This document shows positions 1-11,400 of a stretch of DNA of 64,000 nucleotides, piece by piece. Source of the stretch: Acanthosepion lycidas (Eukaryota > Mollusca > Cephalopoda > Sepiida > Sepiidae). The first letter of the stretch is position 1. Each line of letters starts with the position of its first letter. The stretch lies in the NCBI GenBank assembly GCA_963932145.1, contig OZ010573.1, forward strand, positions 23,778,765-23,842,764. Reading direction: 5' to 3'. The translations under genes were made by a program, and so were the position numbers. The notes below the pieces were generated by a model. The model was not told the DNA's origin. It did no database searches and saw only the letters and a list, made by a program, of their open reading frames with translations.

Positions 1-205
1 TTACATGCTGTCAAAGTGTTCAATATATATATATTAACTAATATATAAACATATATAAATCAATATTAATATGTATATATATAAATATATATATTAAAAT
101 TAAGGCATACACATATATAAATATATATATATATATATATTAAAATTAATTAATATATATAAATATATATATTGAAATTAATTATATATATATATATATA
201 TATGA
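1..205. repeat. (TA)n-rich low-complexity DNA
   Basis: Nearly pure A/T with several interrupted TA runs. No coding signal. It abuts the first foldback repeat copy, whose other copies are also bounded by TA or TG runs. Confidence 0.9.
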
Positions 206-412
206 ATGATAAAATATAGTTTTAAGAGCATATTTATGGGTTAAAGTGCTCAATATCAGGAATAGAGTGTATGTAAATATAAAAGTTGACATTGGTGTCA
301 ACACCCAGGGGTAAGAGTCTGTTTCATGCTAAACTCAATCATCAGGCGATTGCATTCAGCATGAAATAGACTGTTGCTTCTGGGTGTTGTCTTCAATGTC
401 CACTTTTATATA
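206..412 (+). repeat. Foldback repeat family A, copy 1
   Basis: A ~70-base leader (starting near 'gataaaatatag') is followed by an imperfect palindrome at about 276-410. The left arm reads 'ggtgtcaacaccc...gtctgtttcatgct', and the right arm returns as 'agcatgaaatagactg...gggtgttg'. The leader and palindrome recur in the same orientation at 19,727-20,052 and 24,779-24,998. All three copies sit between simple repeats (TA, TG or CA). No open frame. It may be a non-autonomous foldback transposon or a retroelement terminal piece; I do not recognise the family. Confidence 0.75.
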
Positions 413-540
413 TATATATATAAAAACACGTGTCTGTATTGTATAAGATAATAGTTGAAAATGTTTGACCATTGTAAATAAAAAAATACAGACGTTTTTA
501 TAATATTAGTCATATATATATGTATATATATAACTAATAC

Positions 541-590
<50 letters not shown>

Positions 591-679
591 GCACGTGTCT
601 GTATTGCATAAAATAAGAGTTGAAAGTGTTTGACCATTGTAAATAAAAAAAATACTAATGTTTTTGCAATATTAGTCAT

Positions 680-711
<32 letters not shown>

Positions 712-747
712 TAACTAATACTGTGCACATATATATATATACTTTGC

Positions 748-750
<3 letters not shown>
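413..750. repeat. ~165-bp unit duplicated in tandem, with (TA)n spacers
   Basis: Two copies of a block beginning 'cacgtgtctgtatt' (about 425 and 591) run through 'tgaccattgtaaataaaaaa' to 'ttagtcat', then a TA run and 'actaatactgtgca'. Tyr-Ile peptides predicted here are translated TA repeats and not genes. Confidence 0.8.
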
Positions 751-786
<36 letters not shown>

Positions 787-972
787 GAGAGAGAGAAAGA
801 GAATGAACATAGGAATCAGCACTGGATGATTTTCTGTTTCATACCTCAAGTTATCTTCATACCATATTGATTACTCTTCCCGCATAATATACTTTTAAAG
901 TATATGAAGAAACCATTTATTTTTAGAAACCATGGTATGCAAACAGGTTTTTGTGTTTATTATTATTTTAAT

Positions 973-1030
<58 letters not shown>
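751..1030. repeat. TA microsatellites (about 757-782 and 976-1026)
   Basis: Two long TA dinucleotide tracts flank about 190 bases of unassigned AT-rich sequence. The stretch from 1,031 to about 1,500 holds T- and G-homopolymers and nothing I recognise. Confidence 0.85.
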
Positions 1031-1499
1031 TAGGTAATTAGATCAGCTAATTCAGCAACCTTGATTTCAACTTTTCGGTATCTTCAGGCGATTTCAGTCA
1101 ATTTATTTCATAACACTTTAAAAAAAAATTTATGAACACTATATTTTTTAAAAATAAATAAATAAATGAATAAGTCCATGACGTGAGGTGTTGTCGAAAG
1201 TGAGGGGGAGGTGAAAAGCAAGTGTATCGAAAATGTATTGATGGGGGGGGGGCGTGTAAATGAAACATACATATTTTCTTTTCATCCCACTTCATATAAA
1301 CTCAAAAGGAACTTTTTAGTATGTATACAACGGGTCATAATTTCTGATCTCTGATTCAAAAGCTTTTTTGGGTCTGGAAATGTCATTATCGTTTTTTTTC
1401 TTGTTGATAAAGGTTGCAGATGTTGTTATGATTGTTGTAAGGGTTTGCTTCTTTTTTTTTTTGTAAATGTTCCAGTTTACAATCAGAATTTTTTTCCAT

Positions 1500-2330
1500 T
1501 AAATTTCTACATTTGGTTGGCTAGTTTAGTAGAATTTCTAAGGCTTTCTAGCTTAAAAGATGACTTTTGACTGTACCACCTTTTCCTAAAATTGCCCTCA
1601 GTACACCCTATTCTTTTGCCATTTGTATGTATTACTTCTTTGTAAATTATTGCTTCAATTTTGCAAACTTCATCTAATGGACATCTGTTTTTATTTCTGC
1701 AATTGCATATTTCACTGTTAACCATGTTATACTGTATGTTAGTTTTTAAATTTCTGTCATTTTGTTTTGTAGCTTAATTTAACTGTGTTTTTATTAAATA
1801 TTTTATGTAATTTGAAATTTTTGGGTAAGTGTTTATTAAGTAATTTGAAAAATATTTACCCTATTTTAACTTGATTTCTAAGTTAAAAGTGGGATTAAAG
1901 CAAATATTATTTTTTCTTTCTTCGAATTGTTCTTCATTTGTTGTTTTATCTGAGGCTTAAATTCCAGTTTGGTCCCTCTTCTTTTAAAGTTTTTTCAAAT
2001 TCTTTCTTTTTTTTTTCAGGAATTATTTTACTAGAGGAATTTCTAGATAAACTGGATGCTATACCTTTGGGGATTTGCTTTATTATATTCACAGGGTGGT
2101 TGGATCTAACATTCACGTATTTTAATTTTGTGTTGGGTTTCATGTATGGGGAGACACTGCCAGTTTGTAGATTTAATTCTCCATCCAAATATTTGACATT
2201 TTTCTTACTCATATCAATTTCTATTTCAAAGTCAAGGCTTTTGAAGAGTTTGAAAAGTGCTTTTCTTATATTGTCATTTGTTCTTCTGTTGTCTGGCACT
2301 ATTTCAACTGTTCATTTCTGATGTTAACTG
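1500..2330 (-). mobile_element. Penelope-like retroelement fragment, Neptune type (fossil)
   Basis: Reading the minus strand, the upper part (2,299-1,946) resembles the C-terminal side of a PLE reverse transcriptase, with 'SNHPVNIIKQIPKGI' followed by an Asn/Ser-rich stretch. The lower part (1,725-1,507) has a Cys cluster 'CNCRNKNRCPLDEVC' and then 'GCTEGNFRKRW', the linker and GIY-YIG endonuclease signature of Neptune-like PLEs. It is broken and 5'-truncated, and looks old. A related piece with the same order lies at 60,480-61,205 and another at 18,455-18,945. The upstream edge abuts an RTE LINE fragment. Confidence 0.75.
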
Positions 2331-2790
2331 TCCTTTCAGTGTCCTTCTGTAAAATCACATTTCTGTTGCTTTAAGTTTCATCTTCTGTGAGGAGATTGTC
2401 CAGCATTTATAGAGAAGTACTGCTATTACATAACAGTTCAGTACTGTTTTCTTTGTCTTTTGGAAGACATCTTTCAATATTTTAATGTGTCTTCAGATTT
2501 CAATGTCACACTTTTTCATCCTTTGTTAAAACACTTCCTGGATGTTTAAATTGTACTTGTTTGATTTTGGTATCTCCAATTTGTAATATGCATGTTGGGC
2601 TGTTCTTTTTGCTAATAATCATGCATTCTGTCTTCTTGCAATTGATGTTTAGTCCTTTCTTCTTGCTTTCCTTCACTACCTAATGTAGGAATTCTTGTAA
2701 TTTCGTTTCTGTGTCAGCTATTAAAACTGTGACATCTGCATATCTAATGTTGTTAAAAGATGTCTCTTTTTATAATCATTAAAAATCCAT
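2330..2790 (-). mobile_element. RTE-type LINE fragment
   Basis: The sequence aligns by eye with the RTE copies at 3,775-5,640 and 21,837-22,608: the stretches equivalent to 'cagcattcactgccatac', 'catgcattctgtctt' and 'tcatctgcatatct' occur in the same order. It covers the C-terminal part of the reverse transcriptase region on the minus strand, with many disruptions and no long frame. It joins the PLE fragment on its low-coordinate side. Confidence 0.7.
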
Positions 2791-3329
2791 AGAGAGCCAC
2801 TGCACTGTCCATGGTAGGCAGTAATGCTACCAATCAGGTATTCTCGGTACATACATGATATTCTTAGATGGCAAATGTCCCTCAAATTTCAAAAAACAGA
2901 ATGTCCTATCCATATGGCACATGTTATTGTGATCCCATTTAAATTTGAATAATTCCTATCACCTTGCTATGAGCTGGGCATATGTTTACACTAACTCACC
3001 AGGTGTCAGAGTAAAACTGATCTCAGTTTTAGCATTTCTATGACATCAGGGAAAGGTGGCACTACCTACCAGTAACTCTGCAAACAGCTAACTCATAGCT
3101 TTTGACACGTCATTATATTTAGTATATATGTAACAGTTTGTGTTTTTATGATGGAACATGACTAAATTCTTCATAATGAATAACATCTTTTAAAAATGTA
3201 ATTATTGTCATTAAATAGTGTTACTGATTTATTTATTGAAATGATTTCAGTGCCATTCACTACTTTAGGAATATTATCAAATTGTATTAACTATGATAAT
3301 TCTGGTCATGAAAATCATGTCATGATATG

Positions 3330-3330
<1 letters not shown>
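2791..3330. other. Unassigned AT-rich stretch
   Basis: No coding frame, transposon end or RNA gene recognised. A diverged SINE or LINE cannot be excluded. Confidence 0.5.
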
Positions 3331-3336
<6 letters not shown>

Positions 3337-3378
<42 letters not shown>

Positions 3379-3700
3379 TAAGACAAATTAAAGAGTGCCA
3401 ATATAATCAGTATGATAAACATTTATTATATATTAATTATTAACTATATGACAGAAATGAAGCAAGGTTTTAAATTTGGAATTTTCAGTCAGTGGACTGA
3501 GGAATAAACAGAGAAATGGGAATTACTCGCTGACAGATGCTTTTGTAGATGAGATATTTTATATACATATATATAACACAAAATATAAGTGAGAAGGCCA
3601 GAAAAATTAGCATGCCAAAATACATGGACATATAAAAAAGTGCTCAATAGAATGCTCAGAAAAACAAATATGCAGAGCAAGCCAATACAAAAAGTTTTAC

Positions 3701-3746
<46 letters not shown>

Positions 3747-3770
3747 GTGTGTGTGTGTGTGTGTGTATAT
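3337..3770. repeat. TA and TG microsatellites flanking unassigned DNA
   Basis: TA runs at about 3,337-3,374 and 3,703-3,741, the second continuing into (TG)n at 3,747-3,765. The compound TA/TG tract lies directly at the 3' end of the minus-strand RTE LINE that starts at 3,775, so it may be that element's simple-repeat tail. Confidence 0.8.
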
Positions 3771-3774
3771 GTAA

Positions 3775-5640
3775 CAATAAAAGATGATCCTTCTTTTTAT
3801 TCTATATGCTGCGTCCTCTTCATGACATAGGTGACCATGGATCTTCCTATCCCTCATGGCTCTGAGCAGTGTTTCTTTCTTTTGCAAGACTCCTGTTCTA
3901 CCATCCATTTACACAAGCAAATCAATATGCTCTACGAGAGTCAAATTTTTCCTCATTATGTGTCCATGAAACTTCAGCCGTCTCTCATTCTGAGCATATT
4001 TCTTTGTTACCATTTTCTTTAAGACATCCTCAATGCTTACCTGATCCGTTCATGGAATTCTCAGCATCCTTCTCTAGAAATTTCTACTCCCTCTAGTTTT
4101 CTTTTCATCTGTGGGGAGATTGTCCAGCATTCACTACCATACAATTCACATATTTTAACACCCTTTTCTTTATTTCTATTTTACTTCCTGTTTCATGGTA
4201 CTTTCTTTAGCTTTTTGAATACATTTTTGCTAGTCCAATATGCATTCAGATTTCAGTGTCACATGTACTTGTTTGATGTTGATATCTTCAATTCTCAATA
4301 AGCATCTTGGGTTCTTCCCCAAGCTGTCTTCTTATAGTAGATGGTTAGTCTTTTCTTCCAGCTTTCCTTTAATACCTTCTCTAGAAAGTCCTGTAGTTTT
4401 CTTTCCATGACAGCTATCAACGGAGTGTCATCTGCATATCTTATATTGTTAAGATTACACCCACCAATAATAGGTGCTGGTAGGGTCTACAGTTCCATTA
4501 GGATAGCCTCACTGCAGAGGTTGAACACATCTGAAGAGAAGCTATATACTTGTCAATAACCTCTGAAGATGGATCTACTAAGGCTCTCCAGTGTGTGGCC
4601 ATTGTCATATACAGAGTGTCACCCCCAAAAAATGACATAATTTAAAAAGTGAATATCTGAGTAACTACCAGGCAAACAAAATCAATTAGGATTCATGTTG
4701 AACAATAAAAGATCTACCAAAATTTGAACAAGATATTCAAAGTGATGTAGATTTTATAACCGATTTCAGAAACCTTCACAAATGTTCAACATGTGCACCA
4801 CCTGTGACATGACACATGTCAAGTCGGTAGTCCAGCTCCTGCCAAACACACTGTAGCATGTCTTGTGCTACATTCTCCAGTGCCTCAGTGATTATCTGCT
4901 TAAGTTACTCTAGGCTTGAACGAAAACAGAGGATATAGAGCTATTCTTTCACATAGCCCTATAGAAAAAAATCACAAGTCAGATGAACAAGGTGGCCATT
5001 TCAACAGCACATTGTCATTATCACTAGCATGCCTGATCCATCTTCCTGGAGATTCTCATTGAGATAAATCTGCACAATTAACTTAGTTATTTTTTTATAC
5101 ATTTTGTTAAAATTTAAAATCATTTGAGTGACAATTGGCTATGTTATAAGACTACAAAGTAATGACACCCCTATTTTTGGAACACCCTGTATTTCGCTTA
5201 TGACTTTTGTGATCTTGTTGATACCAAAATCATCCAAAGCTGAAAGCATTTCTATTACAATCCCATCTACTCCTGCTGCTTTGCTTATGTTCCTCTGTCT
5301 AATTCCAATCTTAGATCAGATGTTAAGATTTCTAACCCTTCCATATTTTTGTGCATTGCAGGTTTTCTCTCACATATTGTGAAATAGTTCTCTAATGTAT
5401 TAGTTTTGTCTTTGGCGCATCTTTTTCTTTTTCTGTTATCAGTGTTCCTTTGATTTTATACAATCTTTTGATGGGATCACCTTTTGTCCTGTTAATTCTT
5501 TTATTTTATTGTGTATACTTGCTTTATCAGTTTTGCTCTTCCTGTTGATTAGTATCATGATGATTCTTGGGATAGATATTGGTTTCCCATTGCCTTCTCC
5601 ATAGAGTTTTTGAAACCCCAATTCTAGTTAGCCGGCTGTT
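3775..5640 (-). mobile_element. RTE-type LINE, 3' portion, split by a Tc1/mariner-type element
   Basis: On the minus strand the region near 5,320-5,200 reads 'SKAAGVDGIVIEMLSALDD' and then 'FGINKITKVISE', a typical RTE reverse transcriptase palm region. Further downstream come the finger and thumb region and the C-terminal tail used by RTE elements ('W...RMLR' type sequence in related copies). The LINE sequence is continuous across the insertion at 4,610-5,191. The 3' end at about 3,775 meets a TA/TG repeat. Frames are broken, so the copy is inactive. The 5' end with the apurinic endonuclease is not seen. Confidence 0.75.
4610..5191 (-). mobile_element. Short Tc1/mariner-like element with TIRs and transposase remnant
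   Basis: Ends read 'tacagagtgtcaccccc' on the left and, inverted on the right, 'tacagggtgttcc', both bounded by TA as expected for a TA target site. On the minus strand a degraded transposase C-terminus is visible: 'WPPCSPDL.P.DFF' near 5,010, a 'GYVKE' motif, then 'DMLQCVWQELDYRLDMC' near 4,830. This matches the C-terminal third of a mariner-like transposase common in arthropods and molluscs. The N-terminal DNA-binding domain and first catalytic Asp are absent, so the 582-bp copy is an internal-deletion derivative. It was inserted into the RTE LINE and is therefore younger than it. Confidence 0.8.
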
Positions 5641-6660
5641 GACTCATCAGGTATTATTTTTTGCTAACCACCTTACTTGCACCAGATGGAGCTAGATAAG
5701 TCACCAACCATCTGACAAAGTATTTTTTAGGAAAGAAAAATATCTCTTGATTTAAGTGAATAGTAAGCTGCAAAAGAAGTAAAATAAACACCCCATGAGT
5801 TCGTTCTTTTAGTTGAAAGTTAAGGCAGCAAAGACAAGACAAAAGAAAAGCCACAGAAAAACAAAGATAAAAAAAATAAAACAAAAATAGTGAAGAGGTC
5901 AAAATAATTGTTACTGTCTAGTTTCTAAGGCAATACAACCTGAGCAGAAGGTGGTTAACACTACAGTATAACGTGGCCTCAGTGTTAACAGCTGGGAGTT
6001 TTTTGGGTAGTGGAGCTCAACAGCCCAGCAAGGGAGTCAATCTAATGAAAGGAAAACCATGATTTTAAACTTCCACTTGCGGTCATATCCAAAACATGGA
6101 AAAGGCTATTGAAGTAAATCTAGACAGAAAAGCTAGAGTGGAGCCTTGAAGGCAGTTGGCTGTTAAGACTGACAACTTTCCAGCAAATCCTGCACTTAAG
6201 CTGTCTCCAAAAGTAATGCCCTGTATTCCTTCGTATCTTGTCAGTACAGCTGGGGAGCAGGGGTATGTAGTCTGGGGAGCCAGGGTATGTAGTCTGGGCA
6301 GCAAATGGGACCCCATCTACCACCCAGTCTAGGAGAAGGAAAACTGAATTCAAACCACCTTGTAGGTCTTGCCTCTTCTGAGAGGAGGGATGGGATGCAG
6401 AAGGAACTGGCAAGCCATTGCACTATTTTGCCATGAATGTCACCATGAACCACAAATTGGGAGATGGAGGCATGTAGTGACCACAGAAGCACAAAATGTG
6501 CTTACTGAATGAATGAATAAACGATTAGTTTCATTAATGCTTACATATACCAAAAAAAAAGATAATTTTTCTTTTTTTCCCCTCACCCACAACACATGTC
6601 CTTGTAGCACTTGTCTATCTAAGAACAAAGAAAACAAACACAAGAGTGTGTCCTTGTATT
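5641..6660. other. Unassigned stretch with a short GGGAGC-type tandem duplication
   Basis: No gene recognised. Around 6,246-6,302 a ~22-bp unit containing 'ggtatgtagtctgggga' is repeated two to three times. Overlapping minus-strand frames across 6,083-6,492 have no family signature and are probably chance. Confidence 0.5.
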
Positions 6661-6663
6661 ATC

Positions 6664-7263
6664 ATGCCGAAATATAACACTATTCTTTTCAAAACAACAC
6701 TTTTCAACATCTACAAAACTGTCCTCTTCATGACAACACTTTTCAACATCTACAAAACTGTCCTCTTCATGACAACACTTTTCAACATCTACAAAACTGT
6801 CCTCTTCATGACAACACTTTTCAACATCTACAAAACTGTCCTCTTCATGACAACACCTTTCAACATCTACAAAACTGTCCTCTTCATGACAACACTTTTC
6901 AACATCTACAAAACTGTCCTCTTCATGACAACACCTTTCAACATCTACAAAACTGTCCTCTTCATGACAACACCTTTCAACATCTACAAAACTGTCCTCT
7001 TCATGACAACACCTTTCAACATCTACAAAACTGTCCTCTTCATGACAACACCTTTCAACATCTACAAAACTGTCCTCTTCATGACAACACCTTTCAACAT
7101 CTACAAAACTGTCCTCTTCATGACAACACCTTTCAACATCTACAAAACTGTCCTCTTCATGACAACACCTTTCAACATCTACAAAACTGTCCTCTTCATG
7201 ACAACACCTTTCAACATCTACAAAACTGTCCTCTTCATGACAACACCTTTCAACATTCTTCTC
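6664..7263. repeat. 39-bp minisatellite, about 15 copies
   Basis: Unit begins 'atgacaacacctttcaacat' and ends 'gtcctcttc'. Because 39 is a multiple of three, the plus strand stays open for 207 codons as a 13-residue repeat (MTTPFNIYKTVLF). The copies are almost identical: the main variant is one T/C change (L versus P), and the C form dominates the right two thirds, which suggests recent unequal exchange. I see no promoter, signal peptide or conserved domain. Best read as non-coding satellite; a repeat protein is a remote alternative. Confidence 0.9.
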
Positions 7264-7690
7264 ACCTGAACTGTAATCTTATTTCTTTATGTATTTTCTT
7301 TGACAAAAATAAACTTGACAATATATTTTTTTTTTACTCAAGTCTTTGTTTTGTTTGTTGTTGTCTTCCATCATTCAATATCTGTTTGTGGGTCAATATA
7401 GCCCACCTGCAACACCACCTTTTCTATTTTCCAAAGCAGGACACTTTTGACATAACACTTTGACTCAAGCAAATTACTAGCAATAACCGGCTGGAGTGAT
7501 GGTCCTTCCATAATACACCATCCCTTTCATATTCCACCAGACACAAAACAAAGATTTATGTGGACAGAATCCAAGTTTTGATATTGGCTTCTCATGTTGT
7601 AACAATCACTGTCACTTTTTTTGTTTTCCTCATTGACTTCTGTTGACATGCAAAACACATTTTTCATTACTGGTCACAATGCAATGTAAA
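7264..7690. other. Unassigned stretch
   Basis: Includes 'aataaa' near 7,308 and short T-runs. No gene or transposon recognised. Confidence 0.5.
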
Positions 7691-7925
7691 AATAAAAGGT
7701 TAATGTCCCTGGCTAAAAGACTGTTGCAGATGGCAGAGCACTGAGTTTGAGTCTCAAACAAGAGCCCATGAGGAACTCAAATTAGTCTCTTTGCAAGTTT
7801 TTTTTTTTTTTTAATCAAACTCACCCCAAAAGGCAGTAATGCCACTAAGACAAAGGGGTTACTGGGCATGGAAGAATTAGAAAACAGAAATATTATTCAG
7901 GAGTGAGAACAATAGAAGAGTAATC
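7691..7925 (+). repeat. Dispersed repeat R with possible tRNA-like head
   Basis: A B-box-like 'gagtttgagtctc' near 7,745 lies upstream of a T-run (7,799-7,812). It is followed by 'ctcaccccaaaaggcagtaa' and 'tgccactaag', a block that recurs at 31,893-32,040, 51,455-51,600 (plus) and 45,068-45,160, 16,798-16,865 (minus). Probably a diverged tRNA-derived SINE family. The tRNA-like part is seen clearly only here, so the head assignment is tentative. Confidence 0.5.
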
Positions 7926-7949
7926 AGGAGGACAGTAGATAGTAACTGG

Positions 7950-9830
7950 CCTTGAATTTCATCTTTTTAAAGATTAAAGTTGGCTGGAAAGCATTGAGCT
8001 GAAAAGGAGTTCCATAAGCGAGAAACGAGAGAAAAGAAACTATTACATTTAACCAACTCAACTATAAATTGATGAGATCTCGTTGCCAGGCTAGTACTCT
8101 GCTTAAATTCAAATAATCTAGGTAGCATAGCGAAGAGCTCATCCAAACAATTGCCATGTATTTGTAGAAAAGGCACAGGGAGGCAACTTTATGGCAATGG
8201 GAAAGTGACTAAAGCCAAGGCACAAGATCAGGACCAATAATATTGCTGATTCTCCTTTGAATTTTATCAAGGATTTCTAAATACATAGCAAGAGCACCAG
8301 ACCATATTGTATCATACGTATCAAATATAGTGTTGGGTCGATTCACTAAATGTAGATTAAAGAGAAGGAAGTTCTTTCCCCTTGACTGTAGATTGATTGT
8401 AATCAACCGTTTGAAGAAAGTTCTCTTGTGAGATAAATGTTCCGAAATAATTGTTAGAGCAAAGTTTTCATGTGAAGAATGAATAACACCAAGAATACAA
8501 TTCCTTGAAATGTGTTGTGGATAAACTGGTTTGAATCAACAAAGTTCTGGTTGATTGTACTTGGTGAAAGTTATAGAGAGAAAATGTTTGTAGTTATGAA
8601 ATTCTGTGTCTGTGTGTATGTTAGAGTGTGATGAGCAAGATCGTGGATTTGTGTTGACGGCTTGGATCTTACTGGCGACTTGTGAAAAGTCTCCCTATTT
8701 AAGGAAAAGAAGTAGGCTCCCAAGGAACTGCAGGAAAACTTGATCTTACATTAAAAATGTGTGATTGGTTAAAAATTAACCAATCACTACATACGTATTA
8801 ATCAGAATAGGTAAGTATGCTCAGAACCAAAAGATTCAAAGGAACGACTGTGATGGTTAAATTGTCCTATACAAAGGTAGTAGTAATATATTAACCAATC
8901 GCAGGTGAATAAAATGACTTAGAGTGTATGTGGGTGTGGAAAACCGCTATAATATGTTGCAGCAATATTCTAAACATGGAAAAATAGTAGACTTATAGAT
9001 ATGTAAGATAGGTTCTGGAGAGAAAAATTGTTTGGCATGACACAGTGAACCAACTTTCTTAGCATCTGACCTAGAAATGGATTTGATATAGTCTTTTCAC
9101 TTCATGTCAGCTGAGAATGTTAGCCCAAGAAGGTGCAATGAGTCACTCTCCTGAAGGTTAGCATCAGACATCCTGATGGAAGGCAGAAAGGTGTCTCTCA
9201 GATGATTCATAAAGAGTAGCTTAGTTTTGGAGGCGTTAAAATTAACAAGCCATACTTTGCCTCAGTTAACAACAGACCAAAGGTCGTTTTGACCTTAATA
9301 AAAGCTGATCAGATTTACTATCGAGAAAGAAGTAAATGGTTGTGTCATCAGTATAGATACCAAATTCAGAGCTGATACCATTGGGAAATCATTAATGAAA
9401 ATCAAAAACAAAGAAAACCCAAGGATAGAGCCTTGGGGGACACCTGCATTAGTACAAAAGGATCTGGAAGAATGGCAGTTCAGGATAACTTTCATTTAGC
9501 AATCTGATAAGATTGGATCAGTTCAAAAATTTTTTGGGAGAAACCATAATTTTTCAACTTGTGAAGAAAACCCACATGCCAAACCTTGTTGAAAGCTTTT
9601 GAGCTATCCAAAGCTACAGCCCAAGCTTCCCCAGTCCTTATCTCGAGCTTGATAGACTCTTTCCATGATTATCATCAGTATATCAGCATTTGACCTGGGA
9701 AAATGAAAGCTATATTGCTTGCCAGAAAAAAAAAAGGGCGTGCAATGTGAGATGCTAAACCAAATTGGCATTGATTAGGGCCTCTACTAATTTCCCAAAA
9801 AGTGCTAGAAACCTAACATGATTGGGAGTT
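7950..9830 (-). mobile_element. Jockey-type LINE fragment, interrupted
   Basis: On the minus strand, near 9,445-9,295, 'TNAGVPQGSILG...FLIFINDFP' is the classic Jockey-group reverse transcriptase palm motif. Upstream (about 9,800-9,600) 'FGKLVEALINA' and 'SKAFNKVWHVGFLHKLKN'-like sequence fits the fingers. Downstream, 8,300-7,967 encodes the C-terminal tail 'LEILDKIQRRISNIIGPDL...' and 'RLWNSFSAQCFPANFNL'. The LINE is broken by stops and shifts and by an LTR-like insertion at 8,308-8,951. No 5' ORF1 or endonuclease is visible. Related copies: 18,946-19,400 and 33,918-34,500. Confidence 0.8.
8308..8951 (-). mobile_element. LTR-like insertion inside the Jockey LINE (fossil, possible solo LTR)
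   Basis: The flanking LINE is continuous if this block is removed, by comparison with 34,230-34,300. The block is bounded by a 4-bp direct repeat ATAT (8,304-8,307 and 8,952-8,955). Its plus-strand left end begins TGTATC. On the minus strand it carries repeated CCAAT-type 'gattggtt' motifs and a TATA-like 'ttaaatag', in promoter-like order. No coding domain. Canonical TG/CA termini are not complete, so solo LTR is likely but not proven. Confidence 0.5.
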
Positions 9831-9852
9831 TTTAACATGACCAATATGTTCA

Positions 9853-9897
9853 AACATTCAGTCACAAAGACTTGTGACTTTGTGCTAGCATAATCTT
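9853..9897 (-). repeat. Possible fragment of SINE family B
   Basis: 'cttgtgactttgtgctagca' matches the internal part of the SINE at 14,735-15,208 in the same orientation. Only about 35 bases are shared, so this may be a stray fragment. Confidence 0.4.
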
Positions 9898-10384
9898 ATT
9901 GCTGATCAAGAAACAACAGTACAACAGAAACTGCAGTAAGACAATTGCAATCAGACACTCTAGAGAAATAGTTTTGGTTGTTGGTTTAGACATAGATCTT
10001 CCATTGATTTTTTTTGTAAGTAGTACAAATCCTTTTTTTTTTTTATGATCATCTCGATTCCTATTCATTTCATCCTGCAAGTTATGAGAAGTGCCAATAT
10101 TTGTGATCATTCAATGAGTCAGCATTTGCCTGATCAAAACATCCAAAACTCAGGAACACTTATCAACAGACAGAAAGCAGAGTGATTTGACATTGAGCCA
10201 ATAAAAAGAACAGTTTTTTTTTAAGCTCAAACAAGTATTGAATACTGTTCCACTTGATGATGCACCCCCCCCCAAAAAAAAACAGAAAAGAAACAGTTCA
10301 AGACAACACTTAAGGACTACCATACATGCGATAAGATACCTACTGACTGAAATAGTGTCATAAAAGCAACTTTGCCTATATCTC

Positions 10385-10695
10385 TGAACACATGGCCCAG
10401 TGGATAAAGACGTTGGTTAGATCCAGTGACTAGACCCAAAGAGTTATGAGTTTAATACCAGGCCACAGCAGTGGTGAACAAAAACTTGGAGAGTTGAATT
10501 AAAGGGAAATAACTGAGAGACCTGGAAGAGGCATGGCATGTGGAACTAGAACAATCTATCCCCAGTGGATGAAATAAAAGATTTAGTTCGAAATTTCAAT
10601 CACCTGAAGAAGGCCGGAATATACAAGGGCTGAAACGTAGTGAATATGGAAGGAAGATAAGCATAAGAGTCCAAATAATGTAAATAATGCAAGTA
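10385..10695 (+). repeat. tRNA-derived SINE, family A (octopus OK/OR-like), near full length
   Basis: The head has an A-box-like 'cagtggataaagacgttgg' and a B-box-like 'gagtttaatacc'. The body contains 'gcatgtggaactagaacaat' and 'cacctgaagaaggccgga'. The tail reads 'agtccaaataatgtaaataa'. The same structure occurs at 35,041-35,347 (plus) and 32,041-32,358 (minus). The match to the named octopus SINEs is from memory of the family type and not from an alignment. Confidence 0.8.
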
Positions 10696-10707
10696 AGCAA
10701 ACTAATA

Positions 10708-10751
10708 TTAGGTTGGTGCAAAAATAATGACGTATTTTTGCACCAACCTAA
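10708..10751. mobile_element. Mariner-type palindromic MITE, 44 bp (copy 1)
   Basis: 'ttaggttggtgcaaaaataa' and its inverse lie almost back to back, flanked by TA on both sides. The terminal sequence closely resembles mariner (Hsmar1/MADE1-type) TIRs. There is no coding capacity. It inserted 13 bases downstream of a SINE tail. Confidence 0.9.
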
Positions 10752-10914
10752 TATTAGTCCAAACTGAAGGGAAAATTACTTCATTTGTAAACTCAAGACT
10801 ACATAACCGGTAAGTATCCAGCCATTTTTAATACTAAGGTTCATCCAGTACAAGACTCAAGAGCCAGACAAGTTAGAAGATTACTGAATGAGGTTTATCA
10901 GAGGAGGAAGTAGG

Positions 10915-11400
10915 ATGATTATGAGGATATGGAGGATAGATAATGACTGACATTTGATTTGAAGAGGTTAAGATTGTAGAGCTTAGGCAAGAATCTATAC
11001 ATGATTCAGTTTTACTAAGAAGCAATTCTTGGAAAAAGACTGTTTGAGTAGGAGTTAATCCTTAAAATTGGAATATAGAGGAAATGATGGTAATTCAACT
11101 CCATGGAAGCAGCATGATGTGTCCGAGCTGTAAAGGTCTGAATTGAAATAAATGAAAGAGGTGGTGGCATAAAATGAGGATAATGATTGACCCTTGATTT
11201 GAAGAGGTTAAGAATGTAAGGTTCAGGGAAGAATACATGTGGGATTCAGTTTACACAAAGTAACAGTTCTTATGGAAAAAAAAACTGCCTGGGTGGAAAT
11301 TCTCCTTACAACTGGAATATGGAGGAAATGGAGTTAAATCTGTGGATATAGCATGGTGTGTTCTGGCTCTAAAAGTCTGAACTAGTGAAATTAAAGAATA
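10915..11400. repeat. ~240-bp tandem duplication of an unassigned repeat
   Basis: 'gatttgaagaggttaagatt' at about 10,957 recurs at 11,197, with matching flanks ('gattcagttt', 'aactggaatatggaggaaat'). A weaker relative lies near 57,585-57,700. On the minus strand the region resembles the C-terminal tail of a LINE, but no domain is firm. Confidence 0.55.

Noticed and set aside
406-757. Tyr/Ile-rich open frames
   Set aside because: They are TA and CA microsatellites translated. The same applies to the frames at 3,489-3,908, 15,050-15,357, 23,629-23,967, 29,509-29,820, 52,464-52,652, 59,009-59,212 and 61,134-62,047.
2791-3330. Additional LINE sequence
   Set aside because: I could not match any conserved LINE segment in either orientation.
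6083-6492. Three overlapping minus-strand frames
   Set aside because: Different frames over the same bases with no recognisable family; the region contains a short tandem duplication that extends frames by chance.
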